The notes under the pieces were generated by a model. The model made no database searches. It saw only the letters and a program-made list of their open reading frames with translations, and was not told where the DNA came from. Made by a program: the position numbers and the translations under genes. From Geothrix fuzhouensis (lineage in GTDB: Bacteria; Acidobacteriota; Holophagae; Holophagales; Holophagaceae): DNA of 64,000 nucleotides. This document shows positions 43,067 through 51,809 of the stretch, one piece after another (position 1 is the stretch's first letter; every line of letters starts with the position of its first letter). Where the stretch lies: NCBI RefSeq assembly GCF_024609325.1, contig NZ_JANHMQ010000005.1, positions 144,968 to 208,967 on the forward strand, written 5' to 3'.

Positions 43067-44353
43067 TTATAATCTCCAAAGTTTAAATCCACGTTTTTTA
43101 ATTATATTTGATTCAAAAGCAGATTTTACATCTATGAAGACGCCGCCAGGCTTAAGCATTGCTAATAAGTCGTCCATTCCCATGGCTAAATATTGCTGGT
43201 GACTGACGGCAATGACCAAGGCATCGGCCTGGCGAGGGAGTTCCTCCCACGGCACGAGGGAAATGCCGTATTCCTCTTTGGCTTCGATCGATCCGGCTAG
43301 GGGATCATGGACCGCCACCTGGCATCCAAATTCTGTCAGTTCCCTGACGACATCGGCGACTTTGCTGTTCCTAAGATCTGGGCAATTCTCCTTGAAGGTC
43401 AGCCCCAGCACTACCACTTGGCTACCCTTAACTGCGCCGCCAGCCTGGATGATGTTCTTGACGGTCTGCTGAGCGATGAAGGCTCCCATGCTGTCATTAA
43501 TGTAGCGGCCCGCCAGGATCACGTGGGGGTGATAACCCAGCATTTCGGCCTTGTGGGTGAGGTAGTAAGGATCTACCCCGATACAATGGCCTCCCACCAG
43601 GCCCGGCCGGAAGTTGAGGAAGTTCCACTTGGTTCCCGCCGCCTTCAGCACTTCCAGGGTATCGATGCCCATTTGATGGAATAGGATGGCTAGTTCATTC
43701 ATCAAAGCGATGTTCAGATCCCGCTGGGTGTTCTCGATGACCTTGCACGCTTCTGCCACTTTGATGCTACTTACGGGGTAGACGCCTGCGGTAATGATGC
43801 TGTCATAAACCTCCTGAACTATTTGGAGCGTTTCCGGGGTGTCGCCCGAGACGACTTTCATGATCTTGGTCAGCGTCCGTTCCTTGTCCCCAGGATTGAT
43901 ACGTTCGGGGCTGTAACCCACCCAGAAGTCGCGTCGCCACTGAAGACCAGAATTCTTCTCAATGATTGGGATACAAATATCCTCGGTAGCCCCAGGGTAC
44001 ACGGTGGATTCAAATACCACGATGGCGCCGGGTTTGAGATTTCTGCCGATGGTCTCGGAACTTCGTACCAACGGGTTAAAGTCGGGCTGGTGGGCCGCAT
44101 CTACTGGTGTGGGGACCGCTACAATGATGAAATCCGCTTGTCGGAGCGCCTGGGGATCCGTGGTGTAACGGAGGTGAATCGCCGCATTCATGCTGTCGGG
44201 GTTGACCTCGCCTGTGGGGTCTGCCCCGCCCTTGAGGGCGGTAACTTTGTCCTCAGAATGATCGAATCCAATAGTCGGGAAGTGCTTCCCGAACTCGACG
44301 GCCAAAGGCAAGCCCACATAGCCCAAACCAATGATAGCGATGGTGCGAGTCAT
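43067..44353 (-). CDS. tviB: UDP-N-acetyl-D-hexosamine dehydrogenase, TviB/WbpO type
   Basis: This NAD-dependent enzyme oxidises C6 of UDP-HexNAc to make UDP-HexNAcA. The 428-residue protein has the N-terminal GLGYVGLPLAVEFG, the GATEDICIPIIE and GYSPERINPGD motifs, the catalytic Cys in GLVGGHCIGVDPYYL, and the C-terminal domain with LGLTFKENCPDLRNSK. The GGHCIGVDPYYL form groups with TviB/WbpO (UDP-GlcNAc or UDP-GalNAc) more than with UDP-glucose dehydrogenases. It overlaps wzc by four bases, linking sugar supply to export. Confidence 0.88.
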   Translation of the reverse strand: MTRTIAIIGLGYVGLPLAVEFGKHFPTIGFDHSEDKVTALKGGADPTGEVNPDSMNAAIHLRYTTDPQALRQADFIIVAVPTPVDAAHQPDFNPLVRSSETIGRNLKPGAIVVFESTVYPGATEDICIPIIEKNSGLQWRRDFWVGYSPERINPGDKERTLTKIMKVVSGDTPETLQIVQEVYDSIITAGVYPVSSIKVAEACKVIENTQRDLNIALMNELAILFHQMGIDTLEVLKAAGTKWNFLNFRPGLVGGHCIGVDPYYLTHKAEMLGYHPHVILAGRYINDSMGAFIAQQTVKNIIQAGGAVKGSQVVVLGLTFKENCPDLRNSKVADVVRELTEFGCQVAVHDPLAGSIEAKEEYGISLVPWEELPRQADALVIAVSHQQYLAMGMDDLLAMLKPGGVFIDVKSAFESNIIKKRGFKLWRL

Positions 44354-46554
44354 GGCTTGTCCTTACCCTGATTTTTATATGTGTAGTGATACGCATACCG
44401 GTAGTACTGATAGCCCACCTTGATAGCAGTCACATCGTTGAAGATGCAGCCGTTAACCTTAACTCCACCGCTTTCAAAGCGCTGGAGGGCAATCTGGAGT
44501 TCCTCCAGGGAGTGGGCCCGAGCCTTGGCTATGAGGAGGACGGTGCCCACGTTCTTCGCCAGGATGACGGGGTCGGTGACGGCCAGAACGGGGGCAGCAT
44601 CGATGAGTATCAGGTCGTAGGCCGCGGAGACCTGCTGGAGGAAGTCGGGCAGGCGGCTGGTCATTAGCAGCTCGGCCGGGTTGGGGGGCAGGGTGCCGGT
44701 GGTGATGAGGTCGAGGCCCGGGACTACCTCCGGATGCAACACCGCCTTCCAGTCTGCCTTTCCGGACAGAATCTCGGAAAGGCCCTCACCTCGTTCCAGC
44801 AGGCCGAAGGGCCGGTGGAGGAGGCCCTTGCGCAGGTCGCCATCCACCACCAGCACCCGGGTGCCGGACTGGGCCAGCAGGGCGGCGAAGTTGGCGCTCA
44901 GGAAGGTCTTGCCGATGGTGGGGGCGGGGCCCGTGATCAACACGACGGGATTCTTCGCGTCCATCATGGTGAAGTGGAGGCTGGTACGCAGGCTGCGCAG
45001 GCTTTCCACAGCCAGATCGTCGGGATGGGCCTGGGCTAGGAGGTGCAGACCCCCCTCCCGGCGTTCCATGGCCTTGTGGATGGCCGCCTGCTGGTCGCTG
45101 TGGGGCACGGTCACCACCACGGGCAGGCCCAGGCGGCTTTCAATCAGGCGAGGATCCTCCACGCCCCGGTGCAGGACTCGACGGAGCCCGATCAGACCGA
45201 TACCGACAATCATTCCCCCCAGTGCGGCTAGCGTGATAATGGTATTTTTCTGGGGCCTGACGGGCTTCAGGCTGGGCATGGCGCTGTCCACGATGCGGGC
45301 GTTGCCGATCTCGCCGGCTTTGGCCACCTGCAGCTGCTGGGCATTGTTGAGCAGGGCGGTGTACATGTCCGTGTCGACCTGGACGTCGCGCATGAGCCGC
45401 ACCAACTCCTGCTGGGTGCGGGGCAGGCCGCGCACCCGACCATCGATCTGGCGGGCTTCGGCGCTCAGCTTGGTGAGCTGGTCGTCGAGGTTTTCCACCA
45501 CGTCGGCGCGCTGCTTGTAGGTGCGCAGCAGTTCCTGCTTCTTCTGCTTGAGCGCCAGCATCTGGCTTTCCAGATCCACGCTCTGCTTGAGCACCAGCTT
45601 GGCCTCCTCGGGCAGGTCCACGGAGCCGGCCTGCATGCGATACTGGTTCAGCTGGTTCTCGGCGGCCTCCAGCTTGGCCTTGAGCTGGGGCAGCTGCTCC
45701 TGGAGGAAGGCCAGGGTCTTGGAGGCTTCCTCGGCCTTGCGTTCGATGTTCTGGCGCACGTACTGGGCGACGATCTCGTTGAGGATCTCGGCCCCGCGGT
45801 CGGGGCTGCGATGCTCGAAGCTCAGGCCCAGGATGTTGGTCTGCCTACCCTTCTCGGCCACCTGCAAACCCTGGCGGAGGTCTTCGATGGCCTGGAGGAA
45901 GGGCTGGCGGGTGAGGCTGAACCGCTGGCCCGGCGGGGCCACCAGGTGCCGCACCTGGAGGACCAGGGGCTGGCCCTGCCAGACGGCCTTGAGTTCTTCG
46001 CCTTCGTGGCCCGTGGCCAGCACCTGGCCGTCAGGATCCTCCCAGCGGAAGGTGCCGTTCGCCTCGGCGATGAGGCGGAAGTGCGTGCCCCGCAGGGGCG
46101 TGGGCAGCTCGAAGCGCTCGATGCGCAGGCTGGGGGCATCGGCCCGGCGGCGCACCAGGGCATCACCCACCAGGGGGTTGAAGGTGGGCTGGGCCACGAT
46201 GTCCAGGGCCTGGGCCTCCACGGTGCGGCCCAGCACCAGGTTGCTCTTCAGGATCTCGATCTCGGCCTGGGCGACGGTGGGCTGGTCCAGCAGGCTGGAC
46301 AGGGCCTCCATGCCGGGGCCGCCCTTGCCGCCCTTCTTGTCCTCCACCTGGAGCATGGCATCCACCTGGTAGACGGGGCTCTTGCGCCAGGCGTAGTATC
46401 CGCCTAGCAGGAGTGCCAGCAGGGTGGCGCCCAGGATGAGGTAGCGGCCTTCCCACAAGGTGGCGATGTGTTCGCCCAGGGAAGTCTGGCCCCCCCCTTC
46501 GGGTTCGCGGAGATCCCAGGCGACAGGATCGGAGGACTGATCGGTGGGGCTCAT
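44350..46554 (-). CDS. wzc: Polysaccharide co-polymerase and tyrosine autokinase (Wzc)
   Basis: Wzc controls chain length and cycles by tyrosine phosphorylation. The 734-residue protein has a Wzz domain with two TM helices (about 38-56 and 432-450), a long coiled-coil periplasmic region (about 270-400, KAEEASKTLAFLQEQLPQLK-like), and a C-terminal BY-kinase domain. Walker A is GPAPTIGKT (542-550), Walker A' is VDGD (569-572) and Walker B is LILIDAAPV. The C-terminal tyrosine cluster YQYYRYAYHYTY lies around 715-726. The gene overlaps tviB and wzb. Confidence 0.93.
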   Translation of the reverse strand: MSPTDQSSDPVAWDLREPEGGGQTSLGEHIATLWEGRYLILGATLLALLLGGYYAWRKSPVYQVDAMLQVEDKKGGKGGPGMEALSSLLDQPTVAQAEIEILKSNLVLGRTVEAQALDIVAQPTFNPLVGDALVRRRADAPSLRIERFELPTPLRGTHFRLIAEANGTFRWEDPDGQVLATGHEGEELKAVWQGQPLVLQVRHLVAPPGQRFSLTRQPFLQAIEDLRQGLQVAEKGRQTNILGLSFEHRSPDRGAEILNEIVAQYVRQNIERKAEEASKTLAFLQEQLPQLKAKLEAAENQLNQYRMQAGSVDLPEEAKLVLKQSVDLESQMLALKQKKQELLRTYKQRADVVENLDDQLTKLSAEARQIDGRVRGLPRTQQELVRLMRDVQVDTDMYTALLNNAQQLQVAKAGEIGNARIVDSAMPSLKPVRPQKNTIITLAALGGMIVGIGLIGLRRVLHRGVEDPRLIESRLGLPVVVTVPHSDQQAAIHKAMERREGGLHLLAQAHPDDLAVESLRSLRTSLHFTMMDAKNPVVLITGPAPTIGKTFLSANFAALLAQSGTRVLVVDGDLRKGLLHRPFGLLERGEGLSEILSGKADWKAVLHPEVVPGLDLITTGTLPPNPAELLMTSRLPDFLQQVSAAYDLILIDAAPVLAVTDPVILAKNVGTVLLIAKARAHSLEELQIALQRFESGGVKVNGCIFNDVTAIKVGYQYYRYAYHYTYKNQGKDKP

Positions 46555-47042
46555 GGGTTCCTTGGGGCGAGACGGGGCAGCCAGCTCTGGATGGCACCCT
46601 GGATGTGGTCGCAGGCCGCCCAGTGGGCTGCGGGGCCGCCGCTGATGGGATCGGCGATGGCCTGGCCGGCGAGCGCTGCGCTGGTGGGGGCCTGTCCCGC
46701 GGGAGCCAGCCAGTGGCCCAGCAGGAAGACCCGGCCCCGGAAGCTGGGGACCAGGGCTTCGCAGGCCTGCTTCTGGGCCTGATCCATCACCAGGATGAGG
46801 TCGGATTCCAGGATCAGGTCGAGGCTGAGCTGGCGCCCGCGGTGGGGTTCAAGGTCGAGCCCCAGCTCGGCGCCCAGGCGCCGGGTCTCCTCGTGGGCGG
46901 GTTCTCCCACCAGGGCCCGGAGCCCCGCGGACCGCACCTCGATGTGGTGGCCGATGGCCTTCCGCAGCAGGGCCTCTGCCAGCGGGCTGCGGCAGTGGTT
47001 GCCCTCGCACAGAACGAGGATGCGGCGGATGACGGTCAGCAT
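46551..47042 (-). CDS. wzb: Low-molecular-weight protein-tyrosine phosphatase (Wzb)
   Basis: The phosphatase that removes phosphate from the Wzc tyrosine cluster. The 163-residue protein has the CX5R-S active-site loop near its start (CEGNHCRSP) and the later acid motif in ADPISGG, where the more common form is DPYGG. Length is near the usual 150. It lies between wza and wzc on the same strand and overlaps wzc by four bases. The unusual acidic motif may change activity but the catalytic Cys and Arg are intact. Confidence 0.9.
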   Translation of the reverse strand: MLTVIRRILVLCEGNHCRSPLAEALLRKAIGHHIEVRSAGLRALVGEPAHEETRRLGAELGLDLEPHRGRQLSLDLILESDLILVMDQAQKQACEALVPSFRGRVFLLGHWLAPAGQAPTSAALAGQAIADPISGGPAAHWAACDHIQGAIQSWLPRLAPRNP

Positions 47043-47045
47043 GGG

Positions 47046-48197
47046 CTACTGGCTGAGGTACTTGACTTCGGAGGCGGTGGAGGTGAGGGCGGAGACCGTG
47101 GGCACGATGAGGCTCACCACGCGGTTCCAGCGTACCAGGGGGCCGGCATCCACATAGACCAGGTCGCGGGGCTGAAGGGCGAAGCGGTCGGCCAGCACCA
47201 TGGCCACGGGGTTGTAGGCGTCCAGGTGGAACACGTCCACCGCGTTTTCGGCCTTGCCCCGCCGGAACACATAGATGGACCGGGCCTCGGCCGTGGTGCT
47301 GTTGATGCCGCCGGCATCGGAGATGGCCTGGGCCAGGGACAGCTTGCCGTGGTAGGTGGGCACAGAGCGGGGGTTGCGCAGCTCGCCCAGGAGGTAGACC
47401 GGCTCCTCGTCGCGGTTCTGGACATGCACCGAGTCCCCGTCCTGGAGCAGGATCTGGCCGATGCGGTTGCCCCGGGTCAGCAACTGGAGGAAGTCGAGGG
47501 ACCAGGTCTTATCCCCGCGGGAGACCAGGACGTGGCTTTCGTCGGCTGTGGGCAGAAAGCCCCCGGCGCGGTTGATGGCCTCGGTCAGGGTAAAGGGGAT
47601 GTCGGTAATGTTGTAGACGGCTGGGTTGCGGACCTCGCCGCTGACGAAGACCTTCTGGGATCGGTAGGCGAGGACCTTGAGGTCCACCTGGGGCCGCTGG
47701 AGCACGTCGTCCAGCTTGGTGGTGAGGGCGTCGCGGGCGTCTTCGACGGTCAGGCCGGCCATCTTCACCCGGCCGATGTAGGGATAGAACATGTAGCCGG
47801 AGTCGTTCACCACCATGCCCGTGGCGGCGTCGGTGCGGTACTGGCCCAGAGGCAGGGTCAGCTCCGGGTGATCCCAGACGGTGACCATGAGGATGTCCTG
47901 GGGACCGATGCGGTAGGGCTGTGGCTTGGTGGCCAGGAGTTCCTTGACCTCCGTGGAGGCCGGGCGGGCCCCGTAGATCTTGAGGGTCTCGGGGTTCAGG
48001 GGATGCAGGGTGACGTCCTGGCCGTTCACCTGAGTGTGGGTTTCCTTGTCATAGGCCTGGGTATTGAACTTCATTCCCGGGGCACGGCAGGCGCCCAGGA
48101 GGAGGGTCAGCCCCAGGACGGAGAGGACCGAGAGGCGCCTGCGGGGGGCCGGAGCCCCTGACAGGGAGGATGGGTGGAGTAGGACAATCTCGGACAT
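47046..48197 (-). CDS. wza: Outer-membrane polysaccharide export lipoprotein (Wza)
   Basis: Wza forms the octameric outer-membrane channel for the polymer. The 383-residue protein has a lipoprotein signal with LLLGAC (Cys37), the poly-export domain with YRIGPQDILMVTVWDHPELT, and SLBB-type domains (VFVSGEVRNPAVYNITD; VYLLGELRNPRSVPTYHG). The C-terminal segment with two Trp/hydrophobic stretches fits the membrane-spanning helix. I chose the ATG at 48197, which has AGGAATGGA upstream; it gives a long charged n-region. First gene of the minus-strand block. Confidence 0.9.
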   Translation of the reverse strand: MSEIVLLHPSSLSGAPAPRRRLSVLSVLGLTLLLGACRAPGMKFNTQAYDKETHTQVNGQDVTLHPLNPETLKIYGARPASTEVKELLATKPQPYRIGPQDILMVTVWDHPELTLPLGQYRTDAATGMVVNDSGYMFYPYIGRVKMAGLTVEDARDALTTKLDDVLQRPQVDLKVLAYRSQKVFVSGEVRNPAVYNITDIPFTLTEAINRAGGFLPTADESHVLVSRGDKTWSLDFLQLLTRGNRIGQILLQDGDSVHVQNRDEEPVYLLGELRNPRSVPTYHGKLSLAQAISDAGGINSTTAEARSIYVFRRGKAENAVDVFHLDAYNPVAMVLADRFALQPRDLVYVDAGPLVRWNRVVSLIVPTVSALTSTASEVKYLSQ

Positions 48198-48393
48198 TCC
48201 ATTCCTATCGGTCAGGTACGCGCAAAGGGCCAGTTTCATCGGAGCCCTACATCTTCTCATCCGGGGCCGGGGATTCACAATTCGAGACTAAGTGACACAG
48301 GGCACAGGCCGGGGAGGCGGGTTGTAGACCTGGGCAAAAAGGGATGAGTCATGAGCCAGGCCGGGAGGGCCTGCCTGGCCTTGGGGAAAGGCG

Positions 48394-48609
48394 TTTTTTG
48401 CCACCGATTACAGTGATGACAGTGATTGCGTCTCGGATTCTTCCCGCCTGGGCCCGCCGTAGGCGGCTTCCGGCTGCGCCGGAAGTCATGGGCGGTGCCA
48501 GGGCCGCGCACCCCCAAACGGGCGCGACCCTGGCACCGCCCATGAAGCCCACGCTGCGCTGGGGCAGGCATCGCCTTTCATTACCGAAATCACTGAAATC
48601 GGTGGCTGA
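48394..48609 (+). repeat. Dispersed 9-mer-ended element, copy C (forward)
   Basis: Core GCCAC at 48400 to GTGGC at 48606. Ends show GATTACAGTGATGACAGTG and AAATCACTGAAATCGGTG units. The long stem is GGGCGGTGCCAGGGCCGCG ... CGCGACCCTGGCACCGCCC, and here the TGCCA/TGGCA pair is opposite to copy D yet still complementary. It lies between the divergent wza and panB starts. Confidence 0.85.
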
Positions 48610-48720
48610 AAGCTTTGCCATGGAAGTTTCCCGGCCCTCCCCGGGAATCCTGTCCATCCTGTTCCGGCTTTTTGGTGGTTACATGGAGGCCCACGGCTTC
48701 GACCTTCCAGCGGAGACCCC

Positions 48721-49584
48721 ATGAGCCATTTGCCTGCGGACGCGCGCACCCGCGTCACCCTTCCCCAGCTGCACGCCTGGCACCATGCGGGCCGGAAGCT
48801 TGTGATGACCACGGCCTACGATGCCGTGACCGCCCACATCGCGGACGCGGCGGGGGTGGACATCATCCTCGTGGGCGACAGCGTGGGGAACGTATGCCTG
48901 GGGTTCGAGAACACCCTGCCGGTCAGCATGGCCATGATGAACCACCACCTGGAGGCCGTGGCCCGCACCCAGCCCACGGCCCTGCTGGTGGCCGACATGC
49001 CCTACCTGAGCTTCCACCTCAGCGTGGAGGACACCCTGCGCAATGCTGGGGGGTTCCTCCAGCGGGGCGCCCAGGCCGTGAAACTGGAGGGCGGGGCCAA
49101 GCGCCTGCCCATGATCCACGCCCTCATTGACGCAGAGATCCCCGTCATGGGTCACCTGGGCCTCACCCCCCAGAGCGTGAACCCCATGGGCGGCTTCAAG
49201 GTGCAGGGCAAGCACAAGAATGAGGCCCTGCGCCTGCTGGAGGACGCCCAGAAGCTCCAGGACGCCGGCTGCTTCAGCCTGGTGCTGGAGGGCATTCCCG
49301 CCGATCTGGCGGCCAAGGTCACCGAAACCATCGAGATCCCCACCATCGGCATCGGCGCCGGTCCCCAGTGCGCGGGCCAGGTGCTGGTCATCCACGATGT
49401 GCTGGGCCTGCTGCCAGGCACTTCCCCGAAATTCGTGCGTCGCTATGCCGAAGGATTCCAAGAGCTGCGAGACGCCCTGGCCCTCTGGGCCGAGGATGTG
49501 CGCTCGGGAGGGTTCCCCGATGGCCGGGAATCCTATACCCTTCCAGAAGCTGTTCGTCCGGTTCTGACCCAGTGGCACCCCTGA
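48721..49584 (+). CDS. panB: 3-methyl-2-oxobutanoate hydroxymethyltransferase
   Basis: First step of pantothenate synthesis, adding a hydroxymethyl group to alpha-ketoisovalerate. The 287-residue TIM-barrel protein has TAYDAVTAHIADAAGVD, the metal-binding Asp in VGDSVGN, the second ligand in DMPYLSF, and GHLGLTPQSVNPMGGFKVQG, all specific to PanB. The catalytic Glu lies in LVLEGIP. The ATG has GCGGAGACCCC upstream. panC follows after about 46 bases, so the two are co-transcribed. Downstream panD is found near 62.5 kb. Confidence 0.95.
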   Translation: MSHLPADARTRVTLPQLHAWHHAGRKLVMTTAYDAVTAHIADAAGVDIILVGDSVGNVCLGFENTLPVSMAMMNHHLEAVARTQPTALLVADMPYLSFHLSVEDTLRNAGGFLQRGAQAVKLEGGAKRLPMIHALIDAEIPVMGHLGLTPQSVNPMGGFKVQGKHKNEALRLLEDAQKLQDAGCFSLVLEGIPADLAAKVTETIEIPTIGIGAGPQCAGQVLVIHDVLGLLPGTSPKFVRRYAEGFQELRDALALWAEDVRSGGFPDGRESYTLPEAVRPVLTQWHP

Positions 49585-49630
49585 TCGCGCCCTCGGTAAT
49601 CTGACAGGCGCTTTCTGAAGGATCCCGCTT

Positions 49631-50506
49631 TTGTCCATGCGAGTTGTCCGCACCATCGCCGATTTACGAGCCCTCTTGAGACCTTTGCGGGACGAGGGCA
49701 AGCGCATCGGGTTTGTCCCCACCATGGGCTTCCTGCACGAGGGCCACGGGGCCCTCATCCGCCAAAGCGCTGCCCGGTGCGACGCCACGGTAGTTTCGAT
49801 TTTCGTGAACCCGAACCAGTTCGGCCCCGGCGAGGACCTGGCCAACTATCCCCGGGACCTGGAGCGGGACCAGAACATCTGCCTGGAGACCGGGGCCACG
49901 GTGCTGTTCATGCCCGAGGTCGCGGAGATCTACCCCACGGGCTTCCAAACCCATGTGGAACCCGGCCACTTGGCCGATACCCTTTGCGGGCGCTACCGGC
50001 CCGGACACTTCCGCGGCGTCGCCACGGTGGTGGCCAAGCTCTTCAGCATCGTCCAGCCGGATCTGGCCTTCTTCGGCCAGAAGGATTTCCAGCAGACTGT
50101 GGTGATCCGCCGCATGGCCCGCGACCTGAACCTACCCGTGGATGTGGTGGTGGTGCCCACCGTCCGCGAGCAGGACGGCTTGGCCATGAGCAGCCGCAAC
50201 ACATACCTGGACGAGGATGCCCGGCACCGGGCCCTCACCCTCAGCCAGGGCCTGCTGGCCGCCAAGGCCGCCTTCGACGAGGGTGAGCGGGATCCCGCCA
50301 AGCTGGTGGCCCTGGCCCGGGCGCTCATGACGGGGGCGGATTCCATCCAGTACCTCGACCTGGTGGACACCCAGAACCTGGAATCCCTGCAGGGCCCCGT
50401 GGACCGCGCGGCCGCCCTGTGCGTGGCCGCCTACGTGGGCAGCACCCGCCTCATCGATAACGTGCTCCTGACCCCTTCGGCCAATGTGGCGGGGCAGAAC
50501 ACCTGA
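49631..50506 (+). CDS. panC: Pantothenate synthetase
   Basis: Joins pantoate and beta-alanine with ATP. The 291-residue protein has PTMGFLHEGHGALI (the HxGH nucleotide-binding motif), FVNPNQFGPGEDL, FFGQKDFQQ, VPTVREQDGLAMSSRN and a C-terminal domain. I chose the TTG at 49631, eight bases after AAGGA; an ATG two codons later is possible but too far from that site. It follows panB and ends just before repeat copy D. Confidence 0.95.
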   Translation: MSMRVVRTIADLRALLRPLRDEGKRIGFVPTMGFLHEGHGALIRQSAARCDATVVSIFVNPNQFGPGEDLANYPRDLERDQNICLETGATVLFMPEVAEIYPTGFQTHVEPGHLADTLCGRYRPGHFRGVATVVAKLFSIVQPDLAFFGQKDFQQTVVIRRMARDLNLPVDVVVVPTVREQDGLAMSSRNTYLDEDARHRALTLSQGLLAAKAAFDEGERDPAKLVALARALMTGADSIQYLDLVDTQNLESLQGPVDRAAALCVAAYVGSTRLIDNVLLTPSANVAGQNT

Positions 50507-50551
50507 GATCGCCTAAATAGCGAGCGTCTCGGATGGCTTTCGGCGAAAGGC

Positions 50552-50769
50552 TTTTTTGGCCACCGATTACAGTGATTACGGTGATTGGGCCTCGGATGCT
50601 TCCCGCATGGGCCCGCCGAAGGCGGCTTCCGGCCGCGCCGGAAGTCATGGGGGGTGGCAGGGCCGCGCTCCCCAAGAGGCGCGGCCCTGCCACCCCCCAT
50701 GGAGCCCATGCTGCGCTCGGGACGGGAATCGCTTTTAATCACTGGAATCACTGAAATCAGTGGCTGAAA
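50552..50769 (+). repeat. Dispersed 9-mer-ended element, copy D (forward)
   Basis: Core GCCAC at 50559 to GTGGC at 50764, flanked by a T6 run on the left and a GAAAA run on the right. The left end has GATTACAGTGATTACGG, the right AATCACTGAAATCAGTG. The stem GGGGGGTGGCAGGGCCGCG pairs with GCGGCCCTGCCACCCCCC. It lies directly upstream of the GxxExxY gene, in the same orientation as copy E on the other side. Confidence 0.85.
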
Positions 50770-50838
50770 AGCTTTTGGGCTTTGGCCCTTGGAATCACCG
50801 GCTAACCTGTCTTTCCATTCCCATTCTGGAGACAAGTG

Positions 50839-51207
50839 ATGCAGGAGAACGATCCTCTGACGGAGCGGGTCATCGGCTGTGCGCTCCGGGTGGCCAATGT
50901 CCTGGGGCATGGGTTCCTGGAAAAGGTCTACGAGAACGCACTGGTGCATGAGCTGCGCAAAGCCGGGTTGGACGTGGTCCAACAGCACGGACTGGAGGTT
51001 CATTACGACGGTGTGCTGGTCGGCGAATTCCAGGTGGACCTGCTGGTTAATGGTCAAGTTCTTGTGGAACTCAAGGCCGTAGCAGGGCTCCAGGACGCCT
51101 ACGTGGCCCAAAGCCTCAACTACCTCAAAGCCAGTGGAAAACCCATCTGCCTGCTTTTCAACTTCGGGCGGAGCCTGCAGGTCCGGCGATTGGTGGTTGG
51201 CAACTGA
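50839..51207 (+). CDS. GxxExxY family protein, PD-(D/E)XK nuclease-like
   Basis: A 122-residue protein with the family-defining GFLEKVY at residues 25-31 and the nuclease-like core: Asp67 in GEFQVDLLV and Glu77-Leu-Lys79 in VLVELKAV, followed by a helix that ends LNYLKASGKPICLLFNF. This order (D ... ExK) matches the PD-(D/E)XK fold; the family's biochemical role is not known to me. The ATG at 50839 has GGAGA six bases upstream, better than the GTG just before. The gene is flanked 70 bases upstream and 8 bases downstream by two forward copies (D and E) of the dispersed element, a striking setting. Confidence 0.85.
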   Translation: MQENDPLTERVIGCALRVANVLGHGFLEKVYENALVHELRKAGLDVVQQHGLEVHYDGVLVGEFQVDLLVNGQVLVELKAVAGLQDAYVAQSLNYLKASGKPICLLFNFGRSLQVRRLVVGN

Positions 51208-51215
51208 AAAGGACC

Positions 51216-51449
51216 TTTTTGCCGCTGATGACAGTGATGACGGTGATGACGGTGATGACGGTGATTGGGCCTAGGAAGCTTCTCGCATGGGCCCGCCAAA
51301 GGCGGCTTCCGGCTGCGCCGGAAGTCATGAGGGGTGGCAGGTCCGCGCTCCCAGAGAGGCGCGGCCCTGCCACCCCCCATGAGTCCATGCTGCGCTGGGA
51401 TCTGGATTCGCTTTTAATCACTGAAATCACTGAAATCAGTGGCTAAAAA
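51216..51449 (+). repeat. Dispersed 9-mer-ended element, copy E (forward, extra units)
   Basis: Core GCCGC at 51221 to GTGGC at 51443. The left end has four TGATGACR-type 9-bp units (GATGACAGT, then three GATGACGGT) where most copies have two, so it is about 18 bp longer. The stem is imperfect here (GGGGTGGCAGGTCCGCG versus GCGGCCCTGCCACCCCCC). It begins eight bases after the GxxExxY stop codon. Confidence 0.85.
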
Positions 51450-51480
51450 ATCTTTTGGCATTTCGAAGGAATGTGAGACG

Positions 51481-51555
51481 CGATCCTGCCACCTCCATGG
51501 AATCCATGCTGAGTCGGGGTGGGAATCGCTGAAAACGCTAAAATCGGTGGCTAAA
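51481..51555 (+). repeat. Dispersed element, half copy F (right part only)
   Basis: Only the right half survives: CTGCCACCTCCATGGAATCCATGCTGAG-like sequence corresponds to the far arm of the long stem and its downstream part, then GGGAATCGCTGAAAACGCTAAAATCGGTGGC ends at 51551. It lies about 30 bases after copy E and looks like a decayed or truncated copy in the same orientation. Confidence 0.7.
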
Positions 51556-51809
51556 GAGTCTTCGGGACCTTGACGTCTAGCGGAGCCCTTCCTTGGTGCC
51601 ATTGAAAAAGGGCATGGGCGGAGACCGGCTGATTCATGTTTGCAGATCCCTTGACCGGGCCGGCGTGAGGGCGAGTTTGTAGAGGTGCGTCACAGGCTTT
51701 CACTTTGCCTTGGTGTTCGATCGTGCAAAAATTGCATACGTGAAACCTCTCAACCCGGAGCTGCCCGGGTGGATCCAACCCTTTAGATACGCCTCCTGCT
51801 GAGGACGAT
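51556..51809. other. Upstream region of the second polysaccharide block
   Basis: About 250 bases without a gene, leading to the transferase gene at 51810. Two small palindromes are present: TGCAA-AAA-TTGCA at 51724-51736 and ACCCGG-N6-CCGGGT at 51753-51770. They could be an operator and a leader hairpin, but neither matches a known regulator site. No clear promoter boxes were found. Confidence 0.4.

Noticed and set aside
51221..51266. Possible CRISPR array in the iterated GATGACGGT units
   Set aside because: Units are contiguous 9-mers without spacers, and no cas genes are nearby.
51158..51446. Short frames inside the repeat elements (VITVITVI-, SLKSLKS- or HHRHHRH-like peptides)
   Set aside because: Periodic peptides caused by the 9-bp units (a multiple of three) read in any frame; no ribosome sites and not consistent between copies.
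50552..51449. Composite transposon formed by copies D and E
   Set aside because: No transposase gene and no clear target duplication at the outer ends; described instead as a nuclease gene flanked by repeats.
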